Assembly (NCBI GenBank): GCA_937958345.1
Contig: CALGNW010000243.1
Coordinates: 1 to 6,391 of the forward strand
DNA: 6,391 nucleotides
Direction: 5' to 3'
Origin: an uncultured Neomegalonema sp.
GTDB lineage: Bacteria > Pseudomonadota > Alphaproteobacteria > Rhodobacterales > Rhodobacteraceae
Made by a program: the position numbers and the translations under genes. Positions 1 through 6,391 of the stretch are shown one piece after another; position 1 is the stretch's first letter; each line of letters opens with the position of its first letter. Below the pieces are notes generated by a model. That model saw nothing but the letters and a program-made list of their open reading frames with translations. It made no database searches and had not been told where the DNA came from.

Positions 1-26
1 GTGGCGAAGAAATTTCACATGCGCCC

Positions 27-30
27 GGAG
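27..30 (+). promoter_or_regulatory. Shine-Dalgarno site that decides the prsT start
   Basis: GGAG is followed by a 9-base spacer and then ATG at base 40. The GTG at 1 cannot be judged because its upstream region is outside the window. The ATG at 19 has only a weak purine run (GAAGAAA) before it. This site, together with the signal peptide that starts exactly at base 40, supports the shorter reading. Confidence 0.6.
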
Positions 31-39
31 TCCTGCTCA

Positions 40-2805
40 ATGTTGATCCGCAAAACTGTTTTTGCCGCCTTTCTTTCGACCGCTGCCGTACCCGCGTTGT
101 TCATCGCCGCCACTCCCGCGCTCGCAAATGTGCAGCAAAGCATTGACAATGCCTATGTTACGAGCGCGCGAAGCCATTTTGAAGCGGGCCGTTTGCGTGA
201 AGCGAGTATCGAGCTGAAAAACGCGCTGCGTCAGGACCCGAGCGATGCCACCGCCCGTTTTCTGCTGGGCCGTATTCTGTTCGAACAGGGCGATATGCCC
301 GGCGCGAAAAAAGAACTTGGCCGGTCGTATGAATTGTTTCCGACCGATGATAGCGCGGTTTGGCTGGGCGAAGCGCACCTGCGAAGCGGTGATCCCGACA
401 AGGCGCTGTCGGTCGTTCAGGGCGAAGGCACAACGATTGACGGCACGATCCGCCGCCTGACCGTTCAGGCCGCCGCCCTGACCGGCCTGCGCCGTTTTGA
501 CGAAGCCGAAAGCACCTATCGCCGGTCGCTGGAAATCGACCCGCGCCGCGTCGAGGGTCATTTCGGTCTGGCCAAGGTTTTTGTGGGCCGCCGCGATTAT
601 CGCTCTGCCGCAGACAAGCTGGATGAAATTGTCATCGGCAAGCCGGACTTTTCGCCCGGCTGGATGCTGCGCGGTGAAGTCGCGCTGGCCAAAGGGGGCA
701 AGCAGGCCGCGTTCGTCGCCTTTGACAAGGCCGTCGCCCTCGCGCCGGATACCGCACCGCCGCTGGTCGCGCGCGCCCGCGCAAATCTTGCCGCCGGAGA
801 TCTGGAACGCGCCCGTGACGACGCGCGTGCCGTTCAGAAACTGGCGCCGAATGCACCGATCTCACATTACCTGAACGCTGCCGTTGCCTTTGCCGATGGT
901 GACATTGAAGCCGCGAACCGCTCGTTCACACAGTTGCAGCGGAACTTTGACAATTTTGCCCCGGCGGTCCTGTTGGGGGCGCTGATCAAGCATCAGAAGG
1001 GCGAGCACAATCAGGCGGATTCGCTGTTGGTGCGATATATTGCGATGCAGCCCGACAAGGTCGAAGCGCGCCGCGCGCTCGCCAGTGTGCGACTGGCCAA
1101 CGGCCAACCGCGCAACGCGATTGATATGCTGGAAAGCGTACTTGAAAAAACGCCGGACGATTCCGCCAGCCTGCGCCAGATGGCCAGCGCGCATCTGAGC
1201 CTGGATCAGTATGACAAGGCCGAAGCGATCTTTAGCCGTCTTGTGAAAGAAGGCAGTCAGAGCGAAATCCGCGAAGCGGAAATGGCGCTGGCGCTGTTGA
1301 ATCCGCCAGCCGGTGCGACCGATCCGGTCTTTGCCGATGTCGGTGTGCGCCGCACGCTGCTAAAGGCGGTGGACCGCGCGTCGAATGATGATGCGAAGAC
1401 GGCGCAACGCCTGTTGGATCAACTGAATATCCGCAACAGCCCGACGGTGCTGGCGCTGCGCGGCAGTGTCGCGTCGCAACTGGGTGACAGTGCCGCCGCC
1501 CGCCGCTATCTCGATCAGGCGCTCGACATCGAGCCAGAGCTGTTGTCGGCCATCGCCGCCTATGAACAAATCGACCAGCGTGAAGGCAAGGCGGACCAGA
1601 TTCTGCCGCGCCTTCAGCGTTTGCTGGGTGCTGCTCCGCAGAGCGAAATGCTGACGCTCGGCATCGCCCAGCGTATGGGTATGGAAGGCAAGCGGGCCGA
1701 GGCCACTGCTTTCCTGAGCCAGCGGACACAGGCGATCCCGAATTCGGTTGCCGTCTCGCGGGCGCTGGTTTCCGCTCATATGGTGCAAAAGGACTTTAAC
1801 GCCGCCGCCGACGAGGCACAGCGTTTGTCGCGTGTCGCGCCGCAAAACCCGGCTGCGCTGATGTTCGCCACCAATGCGCTGTTGGATGCCAATGCCGCCG
1901 ACCGCGCCGTGCCCGTGGCGCAATCGCTGCGTGCGCTGGTTCCGAACTCGCCGCGCGGTGCGACCCTGTTGGCCGAAACACAGCGTCAGGCCGGTGCGAT
2001 TGACGCAGCGCGCCAGACCCTGCGCAGCGCGCAGCAGAACTGGCCGGATGAAGTGTCGGTGGTTGCCGCGCTGGTCAAGCTGGAGGTTGCGCAGCGCAAT
2101 CCCGAAGCGGTGAAAGCCGCCACCAAGGCGCTGTCGCGCAAGAACCCGAATGCGGCGGCACGTCTGACCGCTACCGCTCTGAACGAGATGGGCCAGCCCG
2201 GCCTTGCGGTCGAGGCACTGGAACGGGCCTTTGCGCGCAATCCCGATGGCCGTCTCGCTGTTGATCTGTTCGCCGCCCGCCGCCGTGCAGGCCGCGATGA
2301 TCTGGCGTTTTCGGACCTGTCAAAGTGGATCGATTCCAATAACGGCGACCGCACGGCTCTGATGAGCTATGCCACCGCGCTGTTGGAAGTGGGCCGTGAG
2401 AGCGAGGCGGAGAAAGCCTATCAGGCCTATCTCGCGCTGGAGCCGAACAACCCGGTCGCGCTGAACAACTATGCGTGGCTGCGCCACCAGAGCCAGCGCC
2501 CCGATGCGCTGGACTATGCCAAGCGTGCCTATGACGCCGCCAGCGGATCACCGGAAATCGCCGATACTTACGGCTGGATGCTGGTGACTTACGGCAAAGT
2601 CAAAGAGGGACTGGCGCTGTTGCAGACCGCCAAAAATGCCGCGCCGAACAGCCCCGGCATTCACTATCACTTCGCCTATGCGCTGTCGAAGGCAGGCCGC
2701 AAAGACGAGGCGAAATCGGTGCTGGTCAATGTGCTGCAGGGCACAGCCAAGTTTACCGAAAGAACAGAAGCCGAGCAGCTGATGCAGAAACTTAACGACG
2801 GCTGA
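40..2805 (+). CDS. prsT: PrsT-type TPR-repeat protein of the XrtA/PEP-CTERM system
   Basis: This 921-residue exported protein is built almost entirely of tetratricopeptide repeats. In known genomes PrsT accompanies exosortase A (XrtA) and exopolysaccharide genes and is thought to act in the periplasm as a scaffold for polysaccharide assembly or export; its biochemical role is unproven. Residues 1-29 form a classical signal peptide: charged LIRK start, hydrophobic core, and Ala-Leu-Ala before a predicted cut after residue 29. There is no lipobox cysteine. TPR helices begin near residue 39 and continue to about 910. The C-terminal block is the most recognisable part, with LNNYAWL near 808, DTYGWML near 842 and a final A-Y-A-L-S-K-A-G-R-K-D-E-A repeat. 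Length fits the family. The frame is open to base 1, with alternative starts GTG at 1 and ATG at 19. ATG at 40 is chosen because GGAG lies 9 bases upstream and it gives the cleanest signal peptide. TGA is followed in frame by TAA. No exosortase, polysaccharide or PEP-CTERM substrate gene lies in the window; they may lie to the left. Confidence 0.88.
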   Translation: MLIRKTVFAAFLSTAAVPALFIAATPALANVQQSIDNAYVTSARSHFEAGRLREASIELKNALRQDPSDATARFLLGRILFEQGDMPGAKKELGRSYELFPTDDSAVWLGEAHLRSGDPDKALSVVQGEGTTIDGTIRRLTVQAAALTGLRRFDEAESTYRRSLEIDPRRVEGHFGLAKVFVGRRDYRSAADKLDEIVIGKPDFSPGWMLRGEVALAKGGKQAAFVAFDKAVALAPDTAPPLVARARANLAAGDLERARDDARAVQKLAPNAPISHYLNAAVAFADGDIEAANRSFTQLQRNFDNFAPAVLLGALIKHQKGEHNQADSLLVRYIAMQPDKVEARRALASVRLANGQPRNAIDMLESVLEKTPDDSASLRQMASAHLSLDQYDKAEAIFSRLVKEGSQSEIREAEMALALLNPPAGATDPVFADVGVRRTLLKAVDRASNDDAKTAQRLLDQLNIRNSPTVLALRGSVASQLGDSAAARRYLDQALDIEPELLSAIAAYEQIDQREGKADQILPRLQRLLGAAPQSEMLTLGIAQRMGMEGKRAEATAFLSQRTQAIPNSVAVSRALVSAHMVQKDFNAAADEAQRLSRVAPQNPAALMFATNALLDANAADRAVPVAQSLRALVPNSPRGATLLAETQRQAGAIDAARQTLRSAQQNWPDEVSVVAALVKLEVAQRNPEAVKAATKALSRKNPNAAARLTATALNEMGQPGLAVEALERAFARNPDGRLAVDLFAARRRAGRDDLAFSDLSKWIDSNNGDRTALMSYATALLEVGRESEAEKAYQAYLALEPNNPVALNNYAWLRHQSQRPDALDYAKRAYDAASGSPEIADTYGWMLVTYGKVKEGLALLQTAKNAAPNSPGIHYHFAYALSKAGRKDEAKSVLVNVLQGTAKFTERTEAEQLMQKLNDG

Positions 2806-2829
2806 TAACAGCCGCGCAGGTTCTTCGCG

Positions 2830-2863
2830 ATGCAGCCCCGGAGTTTACTTCGGGGCTGTTTTC
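2830..2863 (+). terminator. Rho-independent terminator of prsT, overlapping the convergent gene's stop codon
   Basis: CAGCCCCG at 2833-2840 pairs perfectly with CGGGGCTG at 2851-2858. The stem extends inward by a G-T wobble and two further pairs (2841-2843 with 2848-2850), leaving a four-base loop at 2844-2847, for 11 pairs in all. TTTT follows directly at 2859-2862, so the structure works as a terminator for plus-strand transcription from prsT, 28 bases after its stop codon. Read on the minus strand the same hairpin has no T-run after it. The reverse complement of the TAA stop of the DUF817 gene (2845-2847) lies in the loop, so the terminator is embedded in the 3' end of that convergent gene. 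Confidence 0.85.
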
Positions 2864-3609
2864 GTATCCGCCGTATCCCGCCGCACCATGCGCACCAGCG
2901 AAAAGCTGACAATCATCAGCAGTGTCCACGACCCGAGCTTTCCGATCGGAACCGGCGCCCATTCCTTCAGCTGGTTCGGATAAAGCCACGTCCCGCTGAC
3001 CGAGCCGATGTTCTCTGCCGCGTAGACCAGAACACCCACCAGAAAGAACAGCAGCAGCACCGGCACGCGGCCCATAGACGGAAAGTCAGCCCAGCATCGC
3101 CAGTACAGCAGCACCGTCACCGCCATCAGGACATAGCGCGCGTCGGGCAGAAAGTGGTGGCTGTAGAAATTCACATAGATCGCCAGCGCCAGCACGCCGC
3201 CCGCCCATTCCGCCGGTGCGCCCTGCAAACGCATGCCCGACAAGCGCCAGCCGCGCGCGATATAACTGCCGACTGCGGAATACATAAAGCCGGTGAACAG
3301 CGGCACGCCGCCGACCCTGAGGAATGCGGGTTCGGGGTAAATCCATGCGCCGACCGAGGTTTTGAAAATCTCCATAATCACACCGACGATGTGAAAGACG
3401 AGGATCACGCGGGCCTCGGCCCATGTCTCGCGGCCCGTCGCCAGCAGCCATGCCTGAAACGCCAGCACCGCGACAAACAGAAAGTCATAGCGGTAGACCG
3501 GCCAGCCGTCCTGCCAGACAAACGACGTCAGCATGATCGCCGACAGGATGAGAATACCGAAAATCGCCGCCGAAAATTGCAGCCGGATGAATGCGGCGAT
3601 GGCCGTCAT
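2845..3609 (-). CDS. DUF817 family integral membrane protein
   Basis: This 254-residue inner-membrane protein has seven or eight predicted hydrophobic helices, near residues 12-30, 42-57, 67-81, 100-118, 135-150, 157-171, 182-198 and 225-240. It ends in a polar, basic cytoplasm-like tail. I assign it to DUF817 (the Bacillus YoaT-like family) from the M-E-I-F-K-T-S-V-G-x-W-x-Y-P-E-P segment at 79-94, the following G-G-V-P-L-F-x-G-F-M-Y-S-A-V-G-S-Y segment, and the length, which matches the family. No function is established for the family. The segment at 80-92 is repeated at 199-211 as E-x6-G-x-W-x-Y-P, indicating an internal duplication. ATG at 3609 lies 3 bases after the TAG of the crotonase gene. 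A GAGGGG run overlapping that gene's end can serve as ribosome site, so translational coupling is likely. Membership in the family is confident; a carrier or enzyme role cannot be told apart. Confidence 0.85.
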   Translation of the reverse strand: MTAIAAFIRLQFSAAIFGILILSAIMLTSFVWQDGWPVYRYDFLFVAVLAFQAWLLATGRETWAEARVILVFHIVGVIMEIFKTSVGAWIYPEPAFLRVGGVPLFTGFMYSAVGSYIARGWRLSGMRLQGAPAEWAGGVLALAIYVNFYSHHFLPDARYVLMAVTVLLYWRCWADFPSMGRVPVLLLFFLVGVLVYAAENIGSVSGTWLYPNQLKEWAPVPIGKLGSWTLLMIVSFSLVRMVRRDTADTKTAPK

Positions 3610-3612
3610 ATC

Positions 3613-4392
<780 letters not shown>

Positions 4393-4399
4393 CGGGCAG

Positions 4400-4405
4400 C
4401 CTCCT
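4400..4405 (-). promoter_or_regulatory. Strong Shine-Dalgarno site of the crotonase gene
   Basis: On the minus strand AGGAGG is followed by a 7-base spacer and ATG at 4392. This is the strongest ribosome site in the window and fixes the start. It suggests the gene is translated independently of the aminotransferase upstream, even if both are on one transcript. Confidence 0.85.
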
Positions 4406-4407
4406 GT

Positions 4408-4437
4408 TGCGCCCTTTCAAATATCAGAGCGGGCGCA
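4408..4437 (-). other. Intercistronic inverted repeat next to the crotonase ribosome site
   Basis: TGCGCCC at 4408-4414 and GGGCGCA at 4431-4437 are perfect inverted copies, giving a 7-pair GC-rich stem with a 16-base A/T-containing loop. It lies wholly in the 74-base gap between the aminotransferase and crotonase genes and ends two bases before the AGGAGG site on the minus strand. There is no T-run on either side, so it is not an intrinsic terminator. It could be an mRNA-stabilising or processing hairpin, a weak modulator of ribosome access, or chance in GC-rich DNA. Confidence 0.4.
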
Positions 4438-4466
4438 GGACGCAAGCTGCCGATGGGTAAGGGAAG

Positions 4467-5792
4467 TCAGGACGTTAACGCGGCGTCCAGAGCGGTGGAC
4501 AGCCTGTCGGTGATCTGTTCGATCTGGGTGTCCCCGATAATAAACGGCGGCGCAAGCAGGACGTGATCGCCGTTGCGACCGTCGATTGTGCCGCCCATCG
4601 GATAACAGATCAGGCCCGCGTCGAACGCCGCCGCCTTAAAGCGTTTGTGAATGCTCCGCGCCGGATCGAAGGGCGCTTTGGTCTCGCGGTCCTGCACAAT
4701 CTCTAACCCGAGGAACAGGCCGCGTCCGCGAATGTCGCCGATATGCGGATGCTGGCCGAAGGTCGCATCCAGTGCCGAACGCAGTTCTGCGCCGCGCGTG
4801 TTGACGGCATCTATCAAGCCGCGCTCTTCGATGCTTTGCACCACAGCAAGCGCACCGGCGCAGGCAGTCGGATGGCCGATATAAGTATGGCCGTGCTGGA
4901 AAAAGCCCGAGCCGTTCTCGACCGCATTATAAATCGCCGACGAACACAGCATCGCGCCGATGGGCTGATACCCCGCGCCCAGCCCCTTTGCGATGCACAG
5001 GATATCGGGAGAGATACCCTCCTGATCCGACGCGAATAATGCGCCGGTCCGGCCCATGCCGCACATGACCTCGTCGAGGATCAACAGCACGCCGTGGCGG
5101 TCGCAAATCCGGCGGATGCGCTTGAAATATCCCTCGACCGCAGGGACGGCCCCGAGGGTTGCACCGACGACAGGTTCGGCAATGAACGCCATGACCGTTT
5201 CGGGGCCGAGGCGCAGGATTTCGGTTTCCAGCTCGTCCGCGACGCGGTGACCGTATTGCAACGGCGTTTCATCATCGGCTCTGCCGCGATATTCGTAACA
5301 CGGCGATATGTGCGAAGTTTCGATCATCAGGGGCGCAAAGGGTTCGCGCCGCCACGCGTTGCCGCCCGCCGCCAGCGCGCCCAAGGTATTGCCGTGATAG
5401 CTTTGTTTGCGCGAAATCAGGCGGTGGCGTGCGGGTTGACCGCGCTCGATCTGGACCTGACGCGCAAGTTTAATCGCCGCCTCGACCGCCTCGGAACCGC
5501 CGGAGACGAAATAGCAGCGGTCCAATCCCTCCGGCGCGCGGGCGATGAGGTGATCGGCCAGAGCCTCTGCCGGTTCGGACGTGAAAAATCCGGTATGGGC
5601 AAAGGCGAGTTTATCAAGCTGGGCCTTGATCGCATCGGTCACACGGGTATCGCCATGGCCAAGGCATGAAACCGCCGCCCCGCCGGACCCGTCCAGATAG
5701 CGTTTGCCGGTCGAGTCAATCAGGTAACACCCTTCGCCGCCGACCGCGACGGGCAGGTCCGATTTTGTGTGGCGCGGAAAGATATGTGACAT
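4467..5792 (-). CDS. Class III PLP-dependent aminotransferase (aspartate aminotransferase family)
   Basis: This 441-residue cytoplasmic enzyme transfers an amino group through pyridoxal phosphate, probably between an omega- or beta-amino donor and a keto acid. All family landmarks are present: the N-terminal D-S-T-G-K-R-Y-L-D-G-S-G-G (26-38), the phosphate loop S-G-G-S-E-A-V-E-A-A-I-K (97-108), the ring-stacking S-Y-H-G (131-134), the E-P-V-V-G segment (206-210), the ring-nitrogen aspartate 240 in L-D-E-V-M-C-G-M-G-R-T-G, the Schiff-base lysine 269 in I-A-K-G-L-G-A-G-Y-Q-P-I-G-A, the cofactor-phosphate threonine 303 in H-G-H-T-Y, and R-G-R-G-L (355-359). Length is typical and nothing is missing. 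The substrate cannot be read from sequence; the gene lacks context for biotin, GABA or ornithine pathways. The ATG start matches the usual family N-terminus (M-S-H-[IV]-F-P-R) but has no clear ribosome site; two abutting dyads occupy that position. It is the first gene of the minus-strand run. Confidence 0.92.
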   Translation of the reverse strand: MSHIFPRHTKSDLPVAVGGEGCYLIDSTGKRYLDGSGGAAVSCLGHGDTRVTDAIKAQLDKLAFAHTGFFTSEPAEALADHLIARAPEGLDRCYFVSGGSEAVEAAIKLARQVQIERGQPARHRLISRKQSYHGNTLGALAAGGNAWRREPFAPLMIETSHISPCYEYRGRADDETPLQYGHRVADELETEILRLGPETVMAFIAEPVVGATLGAVPAVEGYFKRIRRICDRHGVLLILDEVMCGMGRTGALFASDQEGISPDILCIAKGLGAGYQPIGAMLCSSAIYNAVENGSGFFQHGHTYIGHPTACAGALAVVQSIEERGLIDAVNTRGAELRSALDATFGQHPHIGDIRGRGLFLGLEIVQDRETKAPFDPARSIHKRFKAAAFDAGLICYPMGGTIDGRNGDHVLLAPPFIIGDTQIEQITDRLSTALDAALTS

Positions 5793-5806
5793 GCCGAAAT
5801 TTAGGC
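5793..5806 (-). promoter_or_regulatory. Imperfect dyad directly upstream of the aminotransferase start
   Basis: On the plus strand GCC-G-AAATTT-A-GGC is a 14-base dyad with one mismatched pair. It touches the ATG at 5792 and abuts the larger palindrome at 5807-5824. The symmetric AT core with GC flanks would suit a dimeric DNA-binding protein, but it is short and could be chance. It occupies the position where a Shine-Dalgarno site would be expected. Confidence 0.3.
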
Positions 5807-5824
5807 ACAGGTTCGCAAACCTGT
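5807..5824 (-). promoter_or_regulatory. Perfect palindrome upstream of the aminotransferase gene, candidate operator or leader hairpin
   Basis: ACAGGTT-CGCA-AACCTGT is a perfect 7-base inverted repeat with a 4-base spacer, 14 bases before the aminotransferase ATG. As DNA it has the size and symmetry of an operator for a dimeric regulator. As RNA it would form a 7-pair hairpin with a UGCG loop just before the start codon. No regulator gene is in the window and I do not recognise the motif as a named site. Confidence 0.5.
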
Positions 5825-5919
5825 CACGCGATAGATTGATCGGAACGGACGGGCATTCGGAGGCTGAGGTCGGCTTTGTTGCCGCGTATGCGTGCAGCGC
5901 GCGGTGGGGAAAATCTGTC

Positions 5920-5949
5920 TTGACTTATTTTATTTGTTCATTTTATGTT
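5920..5949 (+). promoter_or_regulatory. Candidate sigma-70-type promoter of the right-end gene
   Basis: TTGACT at 5920-5925 matches the -35 consensus in five of six bases. TATGTT at 5944-5949 is a four-of-six -10 match, 18 bases downstream. The stretch from 5918 to 5955 is strikingly AT-rich compared with its surroundings. Transcription would begin near 5956, leaving a leader of about 22 bases before the ATG at 5978. The -10 half is weak, so the exact start is uncertain. Confidence 0.55.
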
Positions 5950-5950
5950 C
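5936..5950 (+). promoter_or_regulatory. Candidate LexA (SOS) box, GTTC-N7-GTTC
   Basis: GTTC at 5936-5939 and GTTC at 5947-5950 are separated by exactly seven AT bases (ATTTTAT). This matches the direct-repeat motif GTTC-N7-GTTC known for LexA of Alphaproteobacteria. It overlaps the spacer and -10 region of the candidate promoter, the expected place for a repressor, and lies 27 bases before the ATG of the right-end gene. The box is formed by a near-tandem duplication, ATTTTATTTGTTC then ATTTTATGTTC, at 5927-5950. Confidence 0.6.
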
Positions 5951-5977
5951 TATCCATCACTCACCGGAAAGGACACC

Positions 5978-6391
5978 ATGCTGCGCGACGCCTCCGACCC
6001 TGTTGAACGCTATCGGCTGGTGCTGTTGCGCCTGCTGGCGGGGCTGTTTGTGATGGCGGGTTTGCAGCCGGGAACGGCGGTGGTCGAGAGCCTGCCCCGC
6101 GGGGTGAAATACGCAATTCTGCGGGTTTTGCGTCAGGCCGAGTCGGCAACGCGGCGGCTGGTGATGGCCGAAGCCGCCAAGCTGGATGCGGTGGAATACG
6201 TGCCGCCGCCGAAGCGGGAGAAACCTGCGGCGCAGCGGTCGGGCGGGAAAAAGACCCGCGCGCCCCGGATGCCGCTGTTCCGGCTGATTGATCCGCGAAA
6301 GTTTCTGGAGGAACTGCACCCGAACCGGCGGGCGCGCAGAGCGGCGAAGAAGAAAAGCCGCGAACCCAAGTTGTTGTTCCGCATTGCCGGT
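5978..6391 (+). CDS. Hypothetical protein with N-terminal hydrophobic helix and basic tail, cut by window end
   Basis: The reading frame is open from ATG at 5978 to the last base, giving 138 residues without a stop; the true C-terminus is outside the window. AAAGGA ends four bases before the ATG and serves as ribosome site. Residues 12-30 form a hydrophobic stretch (L-V-L-L-R-L-L-A-G-L-F-V-M-A-G-L) that may be a membrane anchor or signal-anchor. Then follow L-P-R-G-V-K at 39-44, a helical Arg-rich segment I-L-R-V-L-R-Q-A-E-S-A-T-R-R-L (47-61), Y-V-P-P-P (74-78), a Lys/Arg-rich linker (79-97), P-L-F-R-L-I-D-P-R-K (99-108) and another very basic cluster (117-131). I recall similar hypothetical proteins from sphingomonads but know no function. 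The promoter carries a LexA-like box, so damage-induced expression is possible. Codon use is GC-rich like its neighbours, with no sign of recent transfer. Confidence 0.75.
   Translation, partial: MLRDASDPVERYRLVLLRLLAGLFVMAGLQPGTAVVESLPRGVKYAILRVLRQAESATRRLVMAEAAKLDAVEYVPPPKREKPAAQRSGGKKTRAPRMPLFRLIDPRKFLEELHPNRRARRAAKKKSREPKLLFRIAG

Noticed and set aside
40..2805. The repeated nature of prsT as a DNA repeat array or recent tandem duplication.
   Set aside because: The repeats are degenerate at protein level, as expected of TPR helices; I see no long identical DNA units.
4418..4446. A possible minus-strand promoter (TTGCGT, 16 bases, TATTTG) for the crotonase gene.
   Set aside because: Each hexamer matches only three of six consensus bases, which is no better than chance.
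4469..4489. Short inverted repeat GGACG...CGTCC at the end of the aminotransferase gene as a terminator.
   Set aside because: Only a five-base stem with a nine-base loop, inside the coding sequence, with no T-run.
5957..6384. Minus-strand open frames opposite the right-end gene.
   Set aside because: They are Arg/Pro/Gln-rich low-complexity products. The plus-strand frame has a ribosome site, a promoter and a sensible domain layout.

Overview
The window reads as GC-rich alphaproteobacterial chromosome, most likely from the Sphingomonadales. The reasons are a PrsT-type TPR protein of the exosortase (XrtA)/PEP-CTERM system, a GTTC-N7-GTTC element of the kind bound by alphaproteobacterial LexA, and a C-terminal partial gene that resembles a sphingomonad hypothetical family as I remember it. 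No database search was possible, so the order-level assignment is an inference. There are five protein genes, no RNA genes, no mobile elements and no CRISPR. Coding density is high and no gene-free stretch exceeds 300 bases.

Layout. (1) Bases 40-2805, plus strand: a periplasmic TPR-array protein, PrsT, ending in tandem stops and a hairpin-plus-T terminator. (2) Bases 5792 down to 2845, minus strand: a three-gene run consisting of a class III PLP aminotransferase, a PaaG-like crotonase and a DUF817 membrane protein. The crotonase and membrane genes are 3 bases apart and almost certainly co-transcribed. The aminotransferase lies 74 bases upstream, with a hairpin and a strong Shine-Dalgarno sequence in the gap. 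The run converges on prsT, and the prsT terminator hairpin contains the last codons of the DUF817 gene. (3) Bases 5793-5977: a 185-base divergent intergenic region. Two abutting dyads sit next to the aminotransferase start. On the other side is a promoter whose core is overlapped by a LexA-type direct repeat. (4) Bases 5978-6391, plus strand: the start of an unrecognised protein with an N-terminal hydrophobic helix and a very basic tail, cut by the window edge.

Function. PrsT belongs to exopolysaccharide and cell-envelope biology. The minus-strand run looks catabolic (amino-group transfer plus acyl-CoA isomerisation or hydration), but its substrate cannot be read from the sequence. The convergent terminator marks the boundary between these two units. 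The best leads are a possible SOS-controlled gene at the right end and a clear internal duplication in the DUF817 protein. I do not see a complete undescribed multi-gene system.
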